Assembly (NCBI GenBank): GCA_017628165.1 | Contig: JAGBZQ010000094.1 | Coordinates: forward strand, 1-13,416 | DNA from: Kiritimatiellia bacterium | GTDB taxonomy: Bacteria; Verrucomicrobiota; Kiritimatiellia; RFP12; UBA1067 | DNA length: 13,416 bases | Reading direction: 5' to 3' | In this document: positions 7,412 through 13,416 of the stretch, piece after piece | Numbering within the stretch: the stretch's first letter is position 1 | Layout: each line of letters begins with the position of its first letter | Program-made: the position numbers and the translations under genes | Notes under the pieces: generated by a model | What the model was told of the DNA's origin: nothing | The model's input: only the letters and a program-made list of their open reading frames with translations | Database searches by the model: none

Positions 7412-8539
7412 ATGAAAATTAAGATAGTGGTAGTTGCGGCGCTTTTTCTTGCTGCTCCAGCGGCCACGACGGCGGCTGATCTTTACGGTGACATTCCGGA
7501 TTCGAGTCACGCCTGGTCTGTGCACGATATGAATCGCCCCAAGCCTTCTCGCGTCATACCTGCCGCCACGTGCGCCGGTGCGCCTTCTGATGCGGTGGTG
7601 CTTTTCGATGGCACGAAGGAATCATTTGAGAAGAACTGGTGCGACAGCAAAGGAAATCCTTCCAAGTGGTCATACAGTGATGAAGGGTACTTTTTCTCGA
7701 AGCCCGGCTGGTCGAATGGTGGAAACGTTTATACCCGTGCCAAGTTTGGCGACTGCCAGCTTCATATCGAGTACCGCCATGATCCAAAGAGACTGTATGA
7801 CAACAAGGGGCCTCAGATGCGCGGCAATTCAGGCGTCTTCCTCATGGGCAACTATGAGGTTCAGGTTCTTGAATCGTATTATACAAGCCGTGAAGATTGC
7901 TCGGTGGACAATTACACAGACGGGCAGGCGGGCTCGGTTTATGCGGAGAATCCGCCGCTTGTAAACCCTGCGCGCAAGCCAGGTGAATGGCAGGTTTACG
8001 ATATCATCTTCCATCAGCCTGTCTGGGAGGGCGGCAAGCTTCTCCATCCCGGCAGCATCACGGTGTTTTTCAACGGCGTGCTCGTTCAGGATCATTGGGA
8101 GATGGAGGGGCTTACCACCCATTGCCGCCGCCGTGCTCTCGCACCTCATGAGACGGCTCTTCCGATGTTCCTGCAGGATCATGGTTGTGTCGTTCAGTTC
8201 CGCAACGTATGGTATCGTCCGATTCCTTCTCGCTGGGCCAACACCACGTGCAGCAAAATGTCCGCCAAAGAGTCTGACGTGATGGAGCTTCGCCGTGCAA
8301 CGGCCGCTAAGCTTTTTGCAAAAATTGCCGATCCGAAGGCTGTGAGCGCATCCAATCTCAAGGCGCTTGCCGAAGTTGTCAGTTATGCAAACGAGGGAGC
8401 CTACAAGGTGGCGTTTACTGAGTGTCTTAATGCTTATCGCGCCAAGAAGGGCAATAAGCGTGAGGTTGATAGTGTGAACAAGACGCTTAATGTTCTTGTG
8501 CGTTGCGGCGTCATCAGCAAAGGTGATCTGATAAAGTGA
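7412..8539 (+). CDS. Secreted DUF1080 (3-keto-disaccharide hydrolase family) protein
   Basis: The family has a concanavalin-like beta-sandwich; characterised members cleave 3-keto-glycosides, and many remain uncharacterised. A signal peptide covers about 1-21 (KIK, hydrophobic core, ATTAA). The DUF1080 domain spans about 61-271: VVLFDGTKESFEKNW at 62-76, CQLHIEYR at 115-122, GNSGVFLMGNYEVQVLES at 138-155, GQAGSVYAENPP at 171-182, KPGEWQVYDIIFHQP at 189-203, ITVFFNGVLVQDH at 216-228 and QDHGCVVQFRNVWYRPI at 255-271. A helical tail of about 100 residues (275-375) is not part of the domain and was not recognised. The stop overlaps the start of the outer-membrane efflux gene as GTGA (8536-8539), tying it to the exporter. 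Family assignment is firm; substrate is unknown. Confidence 0.88.
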   Translation: MKIKIVVVAALFLAAPAATTAADLYGDIPDSSHAWSVHDMNRPKPSRVIPAATCAGAPSDAVVLFDGTKESFEKNWCDSKGNPSKWSYSDEGYFFSKPGWSNGGNVYTRAKFGDCQLHIEYRHDPKRLYDNKGPQMRGNSGVFLMGNYEVQVLESYYTSREDCSVDNYTDGQAGSVYAENPPLVNPARKPGEWQVYDIIFHQPVWEGGKLLHPGSITVFFNGVLVQDHWEMEGLTTHCRRRALAPHETALPMFLQDHGCVVQFRNVWYRPIPSRWANTTCSKMSAKESDVMELRRATAAKLFAKIADPKAVSASNLKALAEVVSYANEGAYKVAFTECLNAYRAKKGNKREVDSVNKTLNVLVRCGVISKGDLIK

Positions 8540-9981
8540 AGCGCATTGTATTTTATTCTTTTGCAGCTATTATGACGGCCGCTGTGGCCGCCGGCTGCGG
8601 AACCGTTGCGAAGGCCCGCAAAGCCCAGGCGGATGTCGCGGAAGTCATGGATGATGCCAAAGCTCAGCATCAGTCTTTCGATCCCGTTAAGATAGGCGAT
8701 CATACGCTGAAAAATCTCGTCGAATATGCGCTTACGAACCGTCCTTCGATGGTTTCGAAAACCATTGCCGTCGAAGAGGCGCGTATCGCCCTGAAAATTC
8801 TCGACGCCGACGCTCCGATTGTTTCGTCCACTCCGTGGAATTCGATCTCCGCCAACGTGAAGCTTGGATATTCCGAGCGTTCCGAGTCGAAGAATTTTTC
8901 AAATTTCGCAAAAAAAACAGATAGAAGCAATCCTTCAAGTTCGCTGTCCCTGGATCTCCTCATTTACGATTTTGGGCGCAACGCCGCCCAGAAGCGTGCC
9001 GCTGCGGAGAATGTGATAGCTGCCGAGCTTCAGCTTGCCGAGGAGGGGTACAAAGTATTCTATCAAGTCGCGTCGGCGTATTTCACACTTTTGCTCAACG
9101 AGGCGTTGTGTGATGTGGCGCACTCAAACGTGACGCAGTACGCTTCCCATCTCGCGCAGGCCGAGGATATGTTTGAGCAGGGAGAAGCGCAGTATCTTGA
9201 CGTGCTGAGAGCAAAGCTTGATCTTGCTCGAGCGACAGAGAATGCCGTTCTTGCCTCCAACGATGTTGTGGTGGCGGGCGCGAACCTTGTGGCTTATCTC
9301 GGCGTGAATGCGGCCGAGGGGGATTACCGATCTGTATTCGGCGGGCGCCTTGGCGGGCTCCCAAAGCGCATTCGCGCCTTCGCGGATACGTCCGTTTCTT
9401 CAACGGAGGCTTTTGCGGGCGCTCGCATCAACGCCCCGCAGTTAAAAATTGCCCGTGCGCGTCTGAGATCCGCCTCAAGTCATGTGGATTATGCGATTGC
9501 CGATCTTAAGCCTACCGTTTCCGCAAGTCTTTCCCTTAATTGGACCGATCCGTTGTGGTATTGGAGCTGGGGCCTGAATGCCATGCAGTCTATCTTTACG
9601 GGGTGGCGGAAGACGCTTGCCGTTGATCGCGCAGTTCTTGAAATGCAGAGTCGCGAATCTGACGTCCAGGCCGCGGAGTTGCTTCTTTCACGCAACCTTG
9701 AAGTAGCTCTTGCCGAGCGCGACAATGCGCGCAAAGCGGCCGGTACGGCGAAAGAGAGTGTTGTATCCGCCTGCGAGAATCTTGATACGGTCCGCGCGCA
9801 GTTTGAAGTGGGTGATGTTTCGCGCATCGAATTCACAGACGCTGTTTCAAGTTATGCCGATGCGCTCGGCAACGAAATCAAAGCTTTTTACAGAGGGCAG
9901 ATCGCCGAAGCGGCGCTTTTCGAGATTCTTGGAGAGGCTCCCGCATATTGCAATATCGATAAAAAGGAGGAGAAAAAGTGA
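8536..9981 (+). CDS. TolC-family outer-membrane efflux lipoprotein
   Basis: This is the outer-membrane channel of the tripartite exporter encoded by the next three genes. The 481 residues begin with a lipoprotein signal (VAAGC, with the acylated cysteine at 21; Ala rather than Leu at -3 is slightly atypical). Two family repeats follow: the first from about 55 (LVEYALTNRPSM, the paired strand and helix region, then VFYQVASAYFTLLLNEAL at about 174-191), the second from about 300 (APQLKIARARLRSASS) through a long helix ending in FYRGQIAEAALFEILG. This matches the TolC/NodT-type architecture. The start GTG 8536 overlaps the DUF1080 stop, with AAAGGTGA at 8519-8526 upstream. The stop overlaps the adaptor start as GTGA. 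Exported substrate unknown. Confidence 0.9.
   Translation: MKRIVFYSFAAIMTAAVAAGCGTVAKARKAQADVAEVMDDAKAQHQSFDPVKIGDHTLKNLVEYALTNRPSMVSKTIAVEEARIALKILDADAPIVSSTPWNSISANVKLGYSERSESKNFSNFAKKTDRSNPSSSLSLDLLIYDFGRNAAQKRAAAENVIAAELQLAEEGYKVFYQVASAYFTLLLNEALCDVAHSNVTQYASHLAQAEDMFEQGEAQYLDVLRAKLDLARATENAVLASNDVVVAGANLVAYLGVNAAEGDYRSVFGGRLGGLPKRIRAFADTSVSSTEAFAGARINAPQLKIARARLRSASSHVDYAIADLKPTVSASLSLNWTDPLWYWSWGLNAMQSIFTGWRKTLAVDRAVLEMQSRESDVQAAELLLSRNLEVALAERDNARKAAGTAKESVVSACENLDTVRAQFEVGDVSRIEFTDAVSSYADALGNEIKAFYRGQIAEAALFEILGEAPAYCNIDKKEEKK
9965..9970 (+). promoter_or_regulatory. Ribosome-binding site for the adaptor gene, inside the efflux gene's end
   Basis: AGGAGG sits seven bases before GTG 9978 and within the last codons of the efflux gene. 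It supports the GTG as the true start of the adaptor despite the four-base overlap. Confidence 0.7.
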
Positions 9982-11270
9982 AAAAAATTCTGCTTGCGGT
10001 TTTTGTTCTCGCAGCGGCCGGCGGAGCCGGATGGTGGTATTTTGCGTCCAATGCCGAAAGAGTGTCTTTCGGCTCGTACAGGACTGCATTAATTGGCAGG
10101 AACGACATCGTGCGCAATGTCCGCGCCACAGGGACTGTCACCCCGAGAAACAGCTCAAGCGGCATTCCTGTGGGCGCACAGGTCAACGGCAAGCTCATTA
10201 AGCTTTTTGTGGATTACAACTCTGTCGTCACGAACGGGCAGGTTGTGGCGCTTATTGATCCGCGCGTATATGAGGACTCCTACAAGATTGCGATGGCGCA
10301 GCTCAAGGTGAATGAGGCAAACGTCCTTGTGCGCACGGCAGCGCTCAAGTCGGCAGAGGCGGAGCTTTTAATGGCCGAGAAGACGTTCGAGAGGAAGAAT
10401 ACGCTTGTTGAGAGAAAGACCGCGGCTGTTGTGGAGCTTGATGCCGCTACCGAGGCTCTCGATAAGGCAAAGGCAGGCGTGGAGAGCGCACGCGCAAATC
10501 TTGAGAGTGCCATGGCTTCGGTGGATCAGTCGCGCGCTTCCGCCGAGAAGGCAAAGGCGGATCTTGAGTATTGCACGATAGTTTCGCCTGTGGATGGAGT
10601 GGTGATAGACAGAAAGGTGGAGGAGGGTGAAACGGTCGTCTCTTCGATGAACGCTGTTCCCGTCCTTACGATTGCGGAGGATCTGGCAAAGGTATGGGTG
10701 GAGGCTACTGTGCCCGAGGCGGACATCGGAAACATCAAGGTTGGGCAGAGAGTCACTTTCACGGCTGATGCATACCGCAGAAAATTCACTGGTCAGGTCA
10801 AGCAGATCCGCAAAGCGGCGACAACCACGAATAATGTGGTGACGTTCCCTGTGATTATCGAGGCGGAGAATCCCGACGAGATGCTTTTCCCCGGGATGAC
10901 GGCCACTCTTACCATTGAGACTGCCCGCGTCCAGGATGTGGTCTCCGTTTCTGCTGCGGCTTTGCGATTCCGTCCCAAGAGCGAGGATCTTGCGCGTATC
11001 GCAGGCGAAATTCCGAGGGGAAGAAAAATATGGCTTAAGCCGCTTGAGGAAAATGCGCCGCTTGAATTCGTCTCCATTTCCGAAGGCGTAAGCAACGAGA
11101 CCTTGACGGAGATTGTTGCAAAGGATCTTGCCGCACTTGAAGGGCGTGAAGCCGTCATCGGCTATGAGACCGCAAAGCCTGGCGCGGGCAGCGATCTTAC
11201 CAACCCGTTCATGGCCAAAAGGCTGGAGCGCAACAAGAACAAGGGTACTGCACCTGAGCCAAAAAAATGA
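9978..11270 (+). CDS. MacA-like periplasmic adaptor (membrane fusion protein)
   Basis: The adaptor links the inner-membrane ABC transporter to the outer-membrane channel. Its 430 residues have a membrane anchor or uncleaved signal at about 4-22 (ILLAVFVLAAAGGAGWWYF). The first biotinyl-lipoyl half is at about 63-95 (IPVGAQVNGKLIKLFVDYN...QVVALIDP). A long coiled-coil hairpin rich in Ala, Glu and Lys covers about 98-195, and the second lipoyl half TIVSPVDGVVIDRKVEEGE is at about 200-218. A beta-barrel follows (WVEATVPEADIGNIKVGQ, then FPGMTATLTIE), and the C-terminal membrane-proximal region is longer than usual. The pairing with a MacB-type ATPase and permease supports MacA rather than an RND adaptor such as AcrA. 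The stop overlaps the ATPase start as ATGA. Confidence 0.92.
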   Translation: MKKILLAVFVLAAAGGAGWWYFASNAERVSFGSYRTALIGRNDIVRNVRATGTVTPRNSSSGIPVGAQVNGKLIKLFVDYNSVVTNGQVVALIDPRVYEDSYKIAMAQLKVNEANVLVRTAALKSAEAELLMAEKTFERKNTLVERKTAAVVELDAATEALDKAKAGVESARANLESAMASVDQSRASAEKAKADLEYCTIVSPVDGVVIDRKVEEGETVVSSMNAVPVLTIAEDLAKVWVEATVPEADIGNIKVGQRVTFTADAYRRKFTGQVKQIRKAATTTNNVVTFPVIIEAENPDEMLFPGMTATLTIETARVQDVVSVSAAALRFRPKSEDLARIAGEIPRGRKIWLKPLEENAPLEFVSISEGVSNETLTEIVAKDLAALEGREAVIGYETAKPGAGSDLTNPFMAKRLERNKNKGTAPEPKK

Positions 11271-12016
11271 GTTCGCACCTTATCGAAATTCGTGATATGT
11301 ACAAAGTGTATGCCATCGGCGAGGAGCCGGTGCATGCGCTTGACGGTGTATCTCTTTATATAGACAGCGGCGAATTCGTGGCAATCATGGGATCGTCCGG
11401 GTCGGGCAAGTCCACGATGCTCAACATTCTCGGATGTCTTGATACGCCCACGAGCGGTTCGTATATGCTTGACGGGATTCAGGTGGCGGAGCGTACGCCC
11501 GCGGAGCTTGCCCATATCAGGAACAAGGAGCTCGGATTTGTCTTTCAGAACTTCAATCTTCTCCCGAGAACGAGTGCTCTTGAGAACGTGGAGCTTCCCG
11601 ATCTGTATCTTGGAAGGCTTCACGCAAAAGAGCGCCGCAAGAGGGCGATGATGCTCCTTGAGCGCGTGGGGCTTAAGGGCCGCGAGATGCATACGCCAAG
11701 CCAGCTTTCCGGCGGGCAGCAGCAGCGCGTGGCGATTGCGCGCGCGCTTATGAATAATCCGCCTGTTCTTTTTGCTGACGAGCCTACGGGCAATCTTGAC
11801 ACAAAGAGCTCTATTGAGATTATGAATCTCTTTACGGAGCTTTCAAATGAGGGGATCACCATCGTGATGGTGACGCACGAGGATGATATCGCCGCATACG
11901 CCAAGCGTCATGTGGTCATGCGTGACGGCAAGGTGATGCGCGACGACTTGAACGACGGCGGAGTGAGAAAGTCGCAGGAGGAAGTGGCAAGGCTCGTCAA
12001 GGAGGCGCTCGCATGA
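11267..12016 (+). CDS. MacB/LolD-type ABC transporter ATPase
   Basis: This cytoplasmic ATPase powers the exporter. All motifs are intact in 249 residues: Walker A GSSGSGKST at 42-50, Q-loop Q94 in FVFQNFNLLP, signature LSGGQ at 147-151, Walker B VLFADEP at 167-173 and switch histidine H204. The EFVAIMGSSGSGKST start and TGNLDTKSS after Walker B are typical of the MacB/LolD/FtsE branch rather than nutrient importers. Unlike E. coli MacB, where ATPase and permease are fused, here they are separate genes. The start ATG 11267 lacks a clear ribosome-binding site and overlaps the adaptor stop, so translation is probably coupled. The C-terminus extends about 30 residues past the last core motif. Confidence 0.95.
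   Translation: MSSHLIEIRDMYKVYAIGEEPVHALDGVSLYIDSGEFVAIMGSSGSGKSTMLNILGCLDTPTSGSYMLDGIQVAERTPAELAHIRNKELGFVFQNFNLLPRTSALENVELPDLYLGRLHAKERRKRAMMLLERVGLKGREMHTPSQLSGGQQQRVAIARALMNNPPVLFADEPTGNLDTKSSIEIMNLFTELSNEGITIVMVTHEDDIAAYAKRHVVMRDGKVMRDDLNDGGVRKSQEEVARLVKEALA
11999..12005 (+). promoter_or_regulatory. Ribosome-binding site for the permease gene
   Basis: AAGGAGG precedes ATG 12013 by seven bases and lies within the end of the ATPase gene. It confirms the permease start despite the ATGA overlap. Confidence 0.7.
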
Positions 12017-13239
12017 ATTTTGGGATGATCTTTAAGGTGGCGGCAAGGGCGATTGCGCGCAACAAGACGCGATCGGTTTTGACCTGCATCGGCATAATCG
12101 TCGGCATTGCTGCCGTCATTGCGGTGATGGCTATCGGTCAGGGCGCACAGACGATGATGGTTAAGCAGATTTCCTCCATGGGTAACAATCTTGTTATGGT
12201 GTTTCCTGAACGGCGCCATTGGGGTGTTTCCGTGGGCATGGGGCAGGGGCAGACGATGACAGCCGAGGATGCAATTGCCATCAAGCGTGAGTTGTCGCAT
12301 CTTGTGCAGGGAGTTTCCCCGTCTGTGAGAGCGTCTGTCCAGATGATGTATTCGTCCAAAAACTGGGCGGGAAATGTTCAGGGAGTGTCCCCGGACGTTT
12401 TAACGGCAAACAACTGGGGAATATTGGAGGGGCGCTTTTTTACTGATGAGGAAACGGAGCTCTACAGCCGCGTTTGCGTGATAGGAACGACTGTCAGGGA
12501 CAACCTTTTCGGGGATTATGAAGATCCGATCGGCAAGACCATCCGCCTCAGGAACATGACGTTTACAATCGTGGGAGTCCTTGCCTCGAAGGGAGCGAAC
12601 AACTGGGGGCAGGATCAGGACGATGTGGTGATGGCTCCGTACACGAGCGTTCAGCGCTACCTTCAGCGATCGAAGTTCGCCAACATAAACATGATGAACG
12701 TCTCGCTTCATACCATGGACGATCTTGAGGAGGCCAAGCGTGAGATTACGGCGCTTTTGCGTCAGCGGCATCGTTTGGCCGATTATCAGGATGACGACTT
12801 TGAGACGCGCGATACAACAGAGCTTATGAACACGATTGGCTCTGTTTCGGGGCTTATGACTGTGCTTCTCACGGCCGTGGCTGCGATTTCTCTTATTGTG
12901 GGCGGAATCGGCATCATGAATATTATGCTTGTTTCAGTTACCGAGCGCATAAAGGAGATTGGTCTTAGAATGGCGATAGGCGCAACGCCCGGCAATATCC
13001 TTATGCAGTTTCTTCTTGAAGCGGTGGTGCTTTCAACTGTCGGCGGTGCCGTCGGCGTTCTTCTTGGCGTGGGTGGAGCTCACTTTATCGGTTGGTGGAA
13101 AGCGTGGCCGATACTTATTCAGATTCCATCTACGGTCGGTGCGTTTTTCTTTTCCTCTGTTGTAGGGGTGTTCTTCGGTTTCTATCCCGCGTACAGGGCC
13201 TCGAAGCTCAATCCGATCGATTGCTTAAGGTATGAGTAG
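12013..13239 (+). CDS. MacB-type ABC transporter permease (FtsX-like)
   Basis: Four membrane helices fit the MacB permease plan: helix 1 at about 21-45 (SVLTCIGIIVGIAAVIAVMAIG), a periplasmic domain at about 46-280, then helices at about 282-308, 332-358 and 374-394. Diagnostic stretches are VGGIGIMNIMLVSVTERIKEIGLRMAIGA at about 296-324 (key residues G297, G298, N303, E311, E315, G317) and the family ending YPAYRASKLNPIDCLRYE at 391-408. The periplasmic domain contains VQGVSPDVLTANNWGILEGRFF at about 122-143, typical of MacB. MacB-type pumps couple ATP use to movement of substrates already in the periplasm through the outer channel. The protein is complete and ends the exporter operon; no regulator gene is visible. 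Confidence 0.95.
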   Translation: MNFGMIFKVAARAIARNKTRSVLTCIGIIVGIAAVIAVMAIGQGAQTMMVKQISSMGNNLVMVFPERRHWGVSVGMGQGQTMTAEDAIAIKRELSHLVQGVSPSVRASVQMMYSSKNWAGNVQGVSPDVLTANNWGILEGRFFTDEETELYSRVCVIGTTVRDNLFGDYEDPIGKTIRLRNMTFTIVGVLASKGANNWGQDQDDVVMAPYTSVQRYLQRSKFANINMMNVSLHTMDDLEEAKREITALLRQRHRLADYQDDDFETRDTTELMNTIGSVSGLMTVLLTAVAAISLIVGGIGIMNIMLVSVTERIKEIGLRMAIGATPGNILMQFLLEAVVLSTVGGAVGVLLGVGGAHFIGWWKAWPILIQIPSTVGAFFFSSVVGVFFGFYPAYRASKLNPIDCLRYE

Positions 13240-13337
13240 AGAACTTCGTCAAGCGCAACGTGTCATGGCATCTCTGAAGAAAAATGCTGGGCTTAAACGG
13301 CGCGGCGCGAGAAAGAACGGCGAAAGGTATTTTACCT

Positions 13338-13351
13338 GTAACCCGTAACCC
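13338..13351. repeat. Two tandem copies of the heptamer GTAACCC
   Basis: GTAACCC occurs at 13338-13344 and 13345-13351. It is followed by ggaacta and another ACCCG at 13358-13362, so the pentamer ACCCG appears three times in 22 bases. It is short and may be chance or the remnant of a longer intergenic array. Confidence 0.5.
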
Positions 13352-13406
13352 GGAACTACCCGAAGGGCAAAACCTTTTATTCGCCGTGGCACATTGCACG
13401 GTTGAA

Positions 13407-13412
13407 AGGAGG
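13407..13412 (+). promoter_or_regulatory. Ribosome-binding site for a gene starting beyond the window
   Basis: AGGAGG within AAAGGAGGAG at 13405-13414 is a near-perfect Shine-Dalgarno sequence with no start codon in the remaining bases. A further plus-strand gene very probably begins just past 13416. Confidence 0.6.
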
Positions 13413-13416
13413 AGCC

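Larger units (their letters stand above)
13240..13416 (+). other. Non-coding tail after the exporter operon
   Basis: This is the longest stretch without a convincing gene. No strong terminator was found: the best hairpins are only 4-5 pairs (AGGTA/TACCT at 13325-13337; AAGG/CCTT at 13363-13376 followed by TTATT). It also holds a small direct heptamer repeat. A 27-codon open frame from ATG 13265 to TAA 13348 encodes a very basic peptide but has no ribosome-binding site. No promoter could be assigned. Confidence 0.5.

Noticed and set aside
13265..13348. A 27-codon, very basic open frame after the permease gene
   Set aside because: No ribosome-binding site precedes it, the length is within chance and its end runs into the heptamer repeat. 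It is noted only as a possible small peptide.
13363..13380. AAGG/CCTT hairpin followed by a T-rich stretch as a transcription terminator
   Set aside because: The stem is only four or five pairs and the T-run is interrupted, which is too weak to call.
13384..13401. CCGTG/CACGG inverted repeat as an operator
   Set aside because: The five-base arms with an eight-base spacer are within chance, and no regulator gene is nearby.

Overview
The window is one unbroken run of plus-strand genes, mostly overlapping by a few bases or separated by at most about 22 bases, from a bacterium with a diderm (inner plus outer membrane) envelope. The outer-membrane efflux lipoprotein, the ExbB/ExbD pair and several secreted proteins show the double membrane. 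The secreted DUF1080 protein and the TPR-ExbB-ExbD cassette are common in the PVC group (Verrucomicrobia, Kiritimatiellota, Lentisphaerota, Planctomycetes), so a PVC-type bacterium of moderate GC content is my best inference. It is not proven by any marker gene here. No tRNA, rRNA, insertion sequence, integrase, CRISPR array or phage gene was seen.

Layout. (1) 1-1022: the tail of a probable serine hydroxymethyltransferase (glyA), then the ribosome-assembly GTPase Era, whose start codon appears to be non-AUG. (2) 1024-4689: an envelope cassette of a secreted 701-residue TPR protein, an ExbB/TolQ-type channel protein, an ExbD/TolR-type protein and an unrecognised one-helix membrane protein. The ExbB and ExbD proteins lack two of the three polar residues that line the proton path in the known motors. 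(3) 4703-6520: the metabolic genes pyrE (pyrimidine synthesis) and ribBA (riboflavin synthesis). (4) 6517-8539: a secreted thioredoxin-fold-like protein without a CxxC motif and a secreted DUF1080 (3-keto-disaccharide hydrolase family) protein. (5) 8536-13239: a complete MacAB-TolC-type tripartite exporter in the order outer-membrane lipoprotein, periplasmic adaptor, ATPase, permease. (6) 13240-13416: a short non-coding tail with a small heptamer repeat and a strong ribosome-binding site for a gene that begins just beyond the window.

How the parts relate. Start/stop overlaps (ATGA, GTGA, TGATG) join the genes within the 1024-4689 cassette, ribBA to the thioredoxin-like gene, and DUF1080 through to the exporter. 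Each block is therefore probably translationally coupled, and the run may be one long transcript or several with internal promoters I cannot see. The exporter genes plainly form one machine. Coupling of the DUF1080 gene to the first exporter gene raises the possibility that the exporter handles a sugar-containing compound, which is inference. No completely new system is demonstrated. The best leads are the TPR/ExbB/ExbD/unknown-protein cassette with altered proton-path residues and the DUF1080-exporter coupling.
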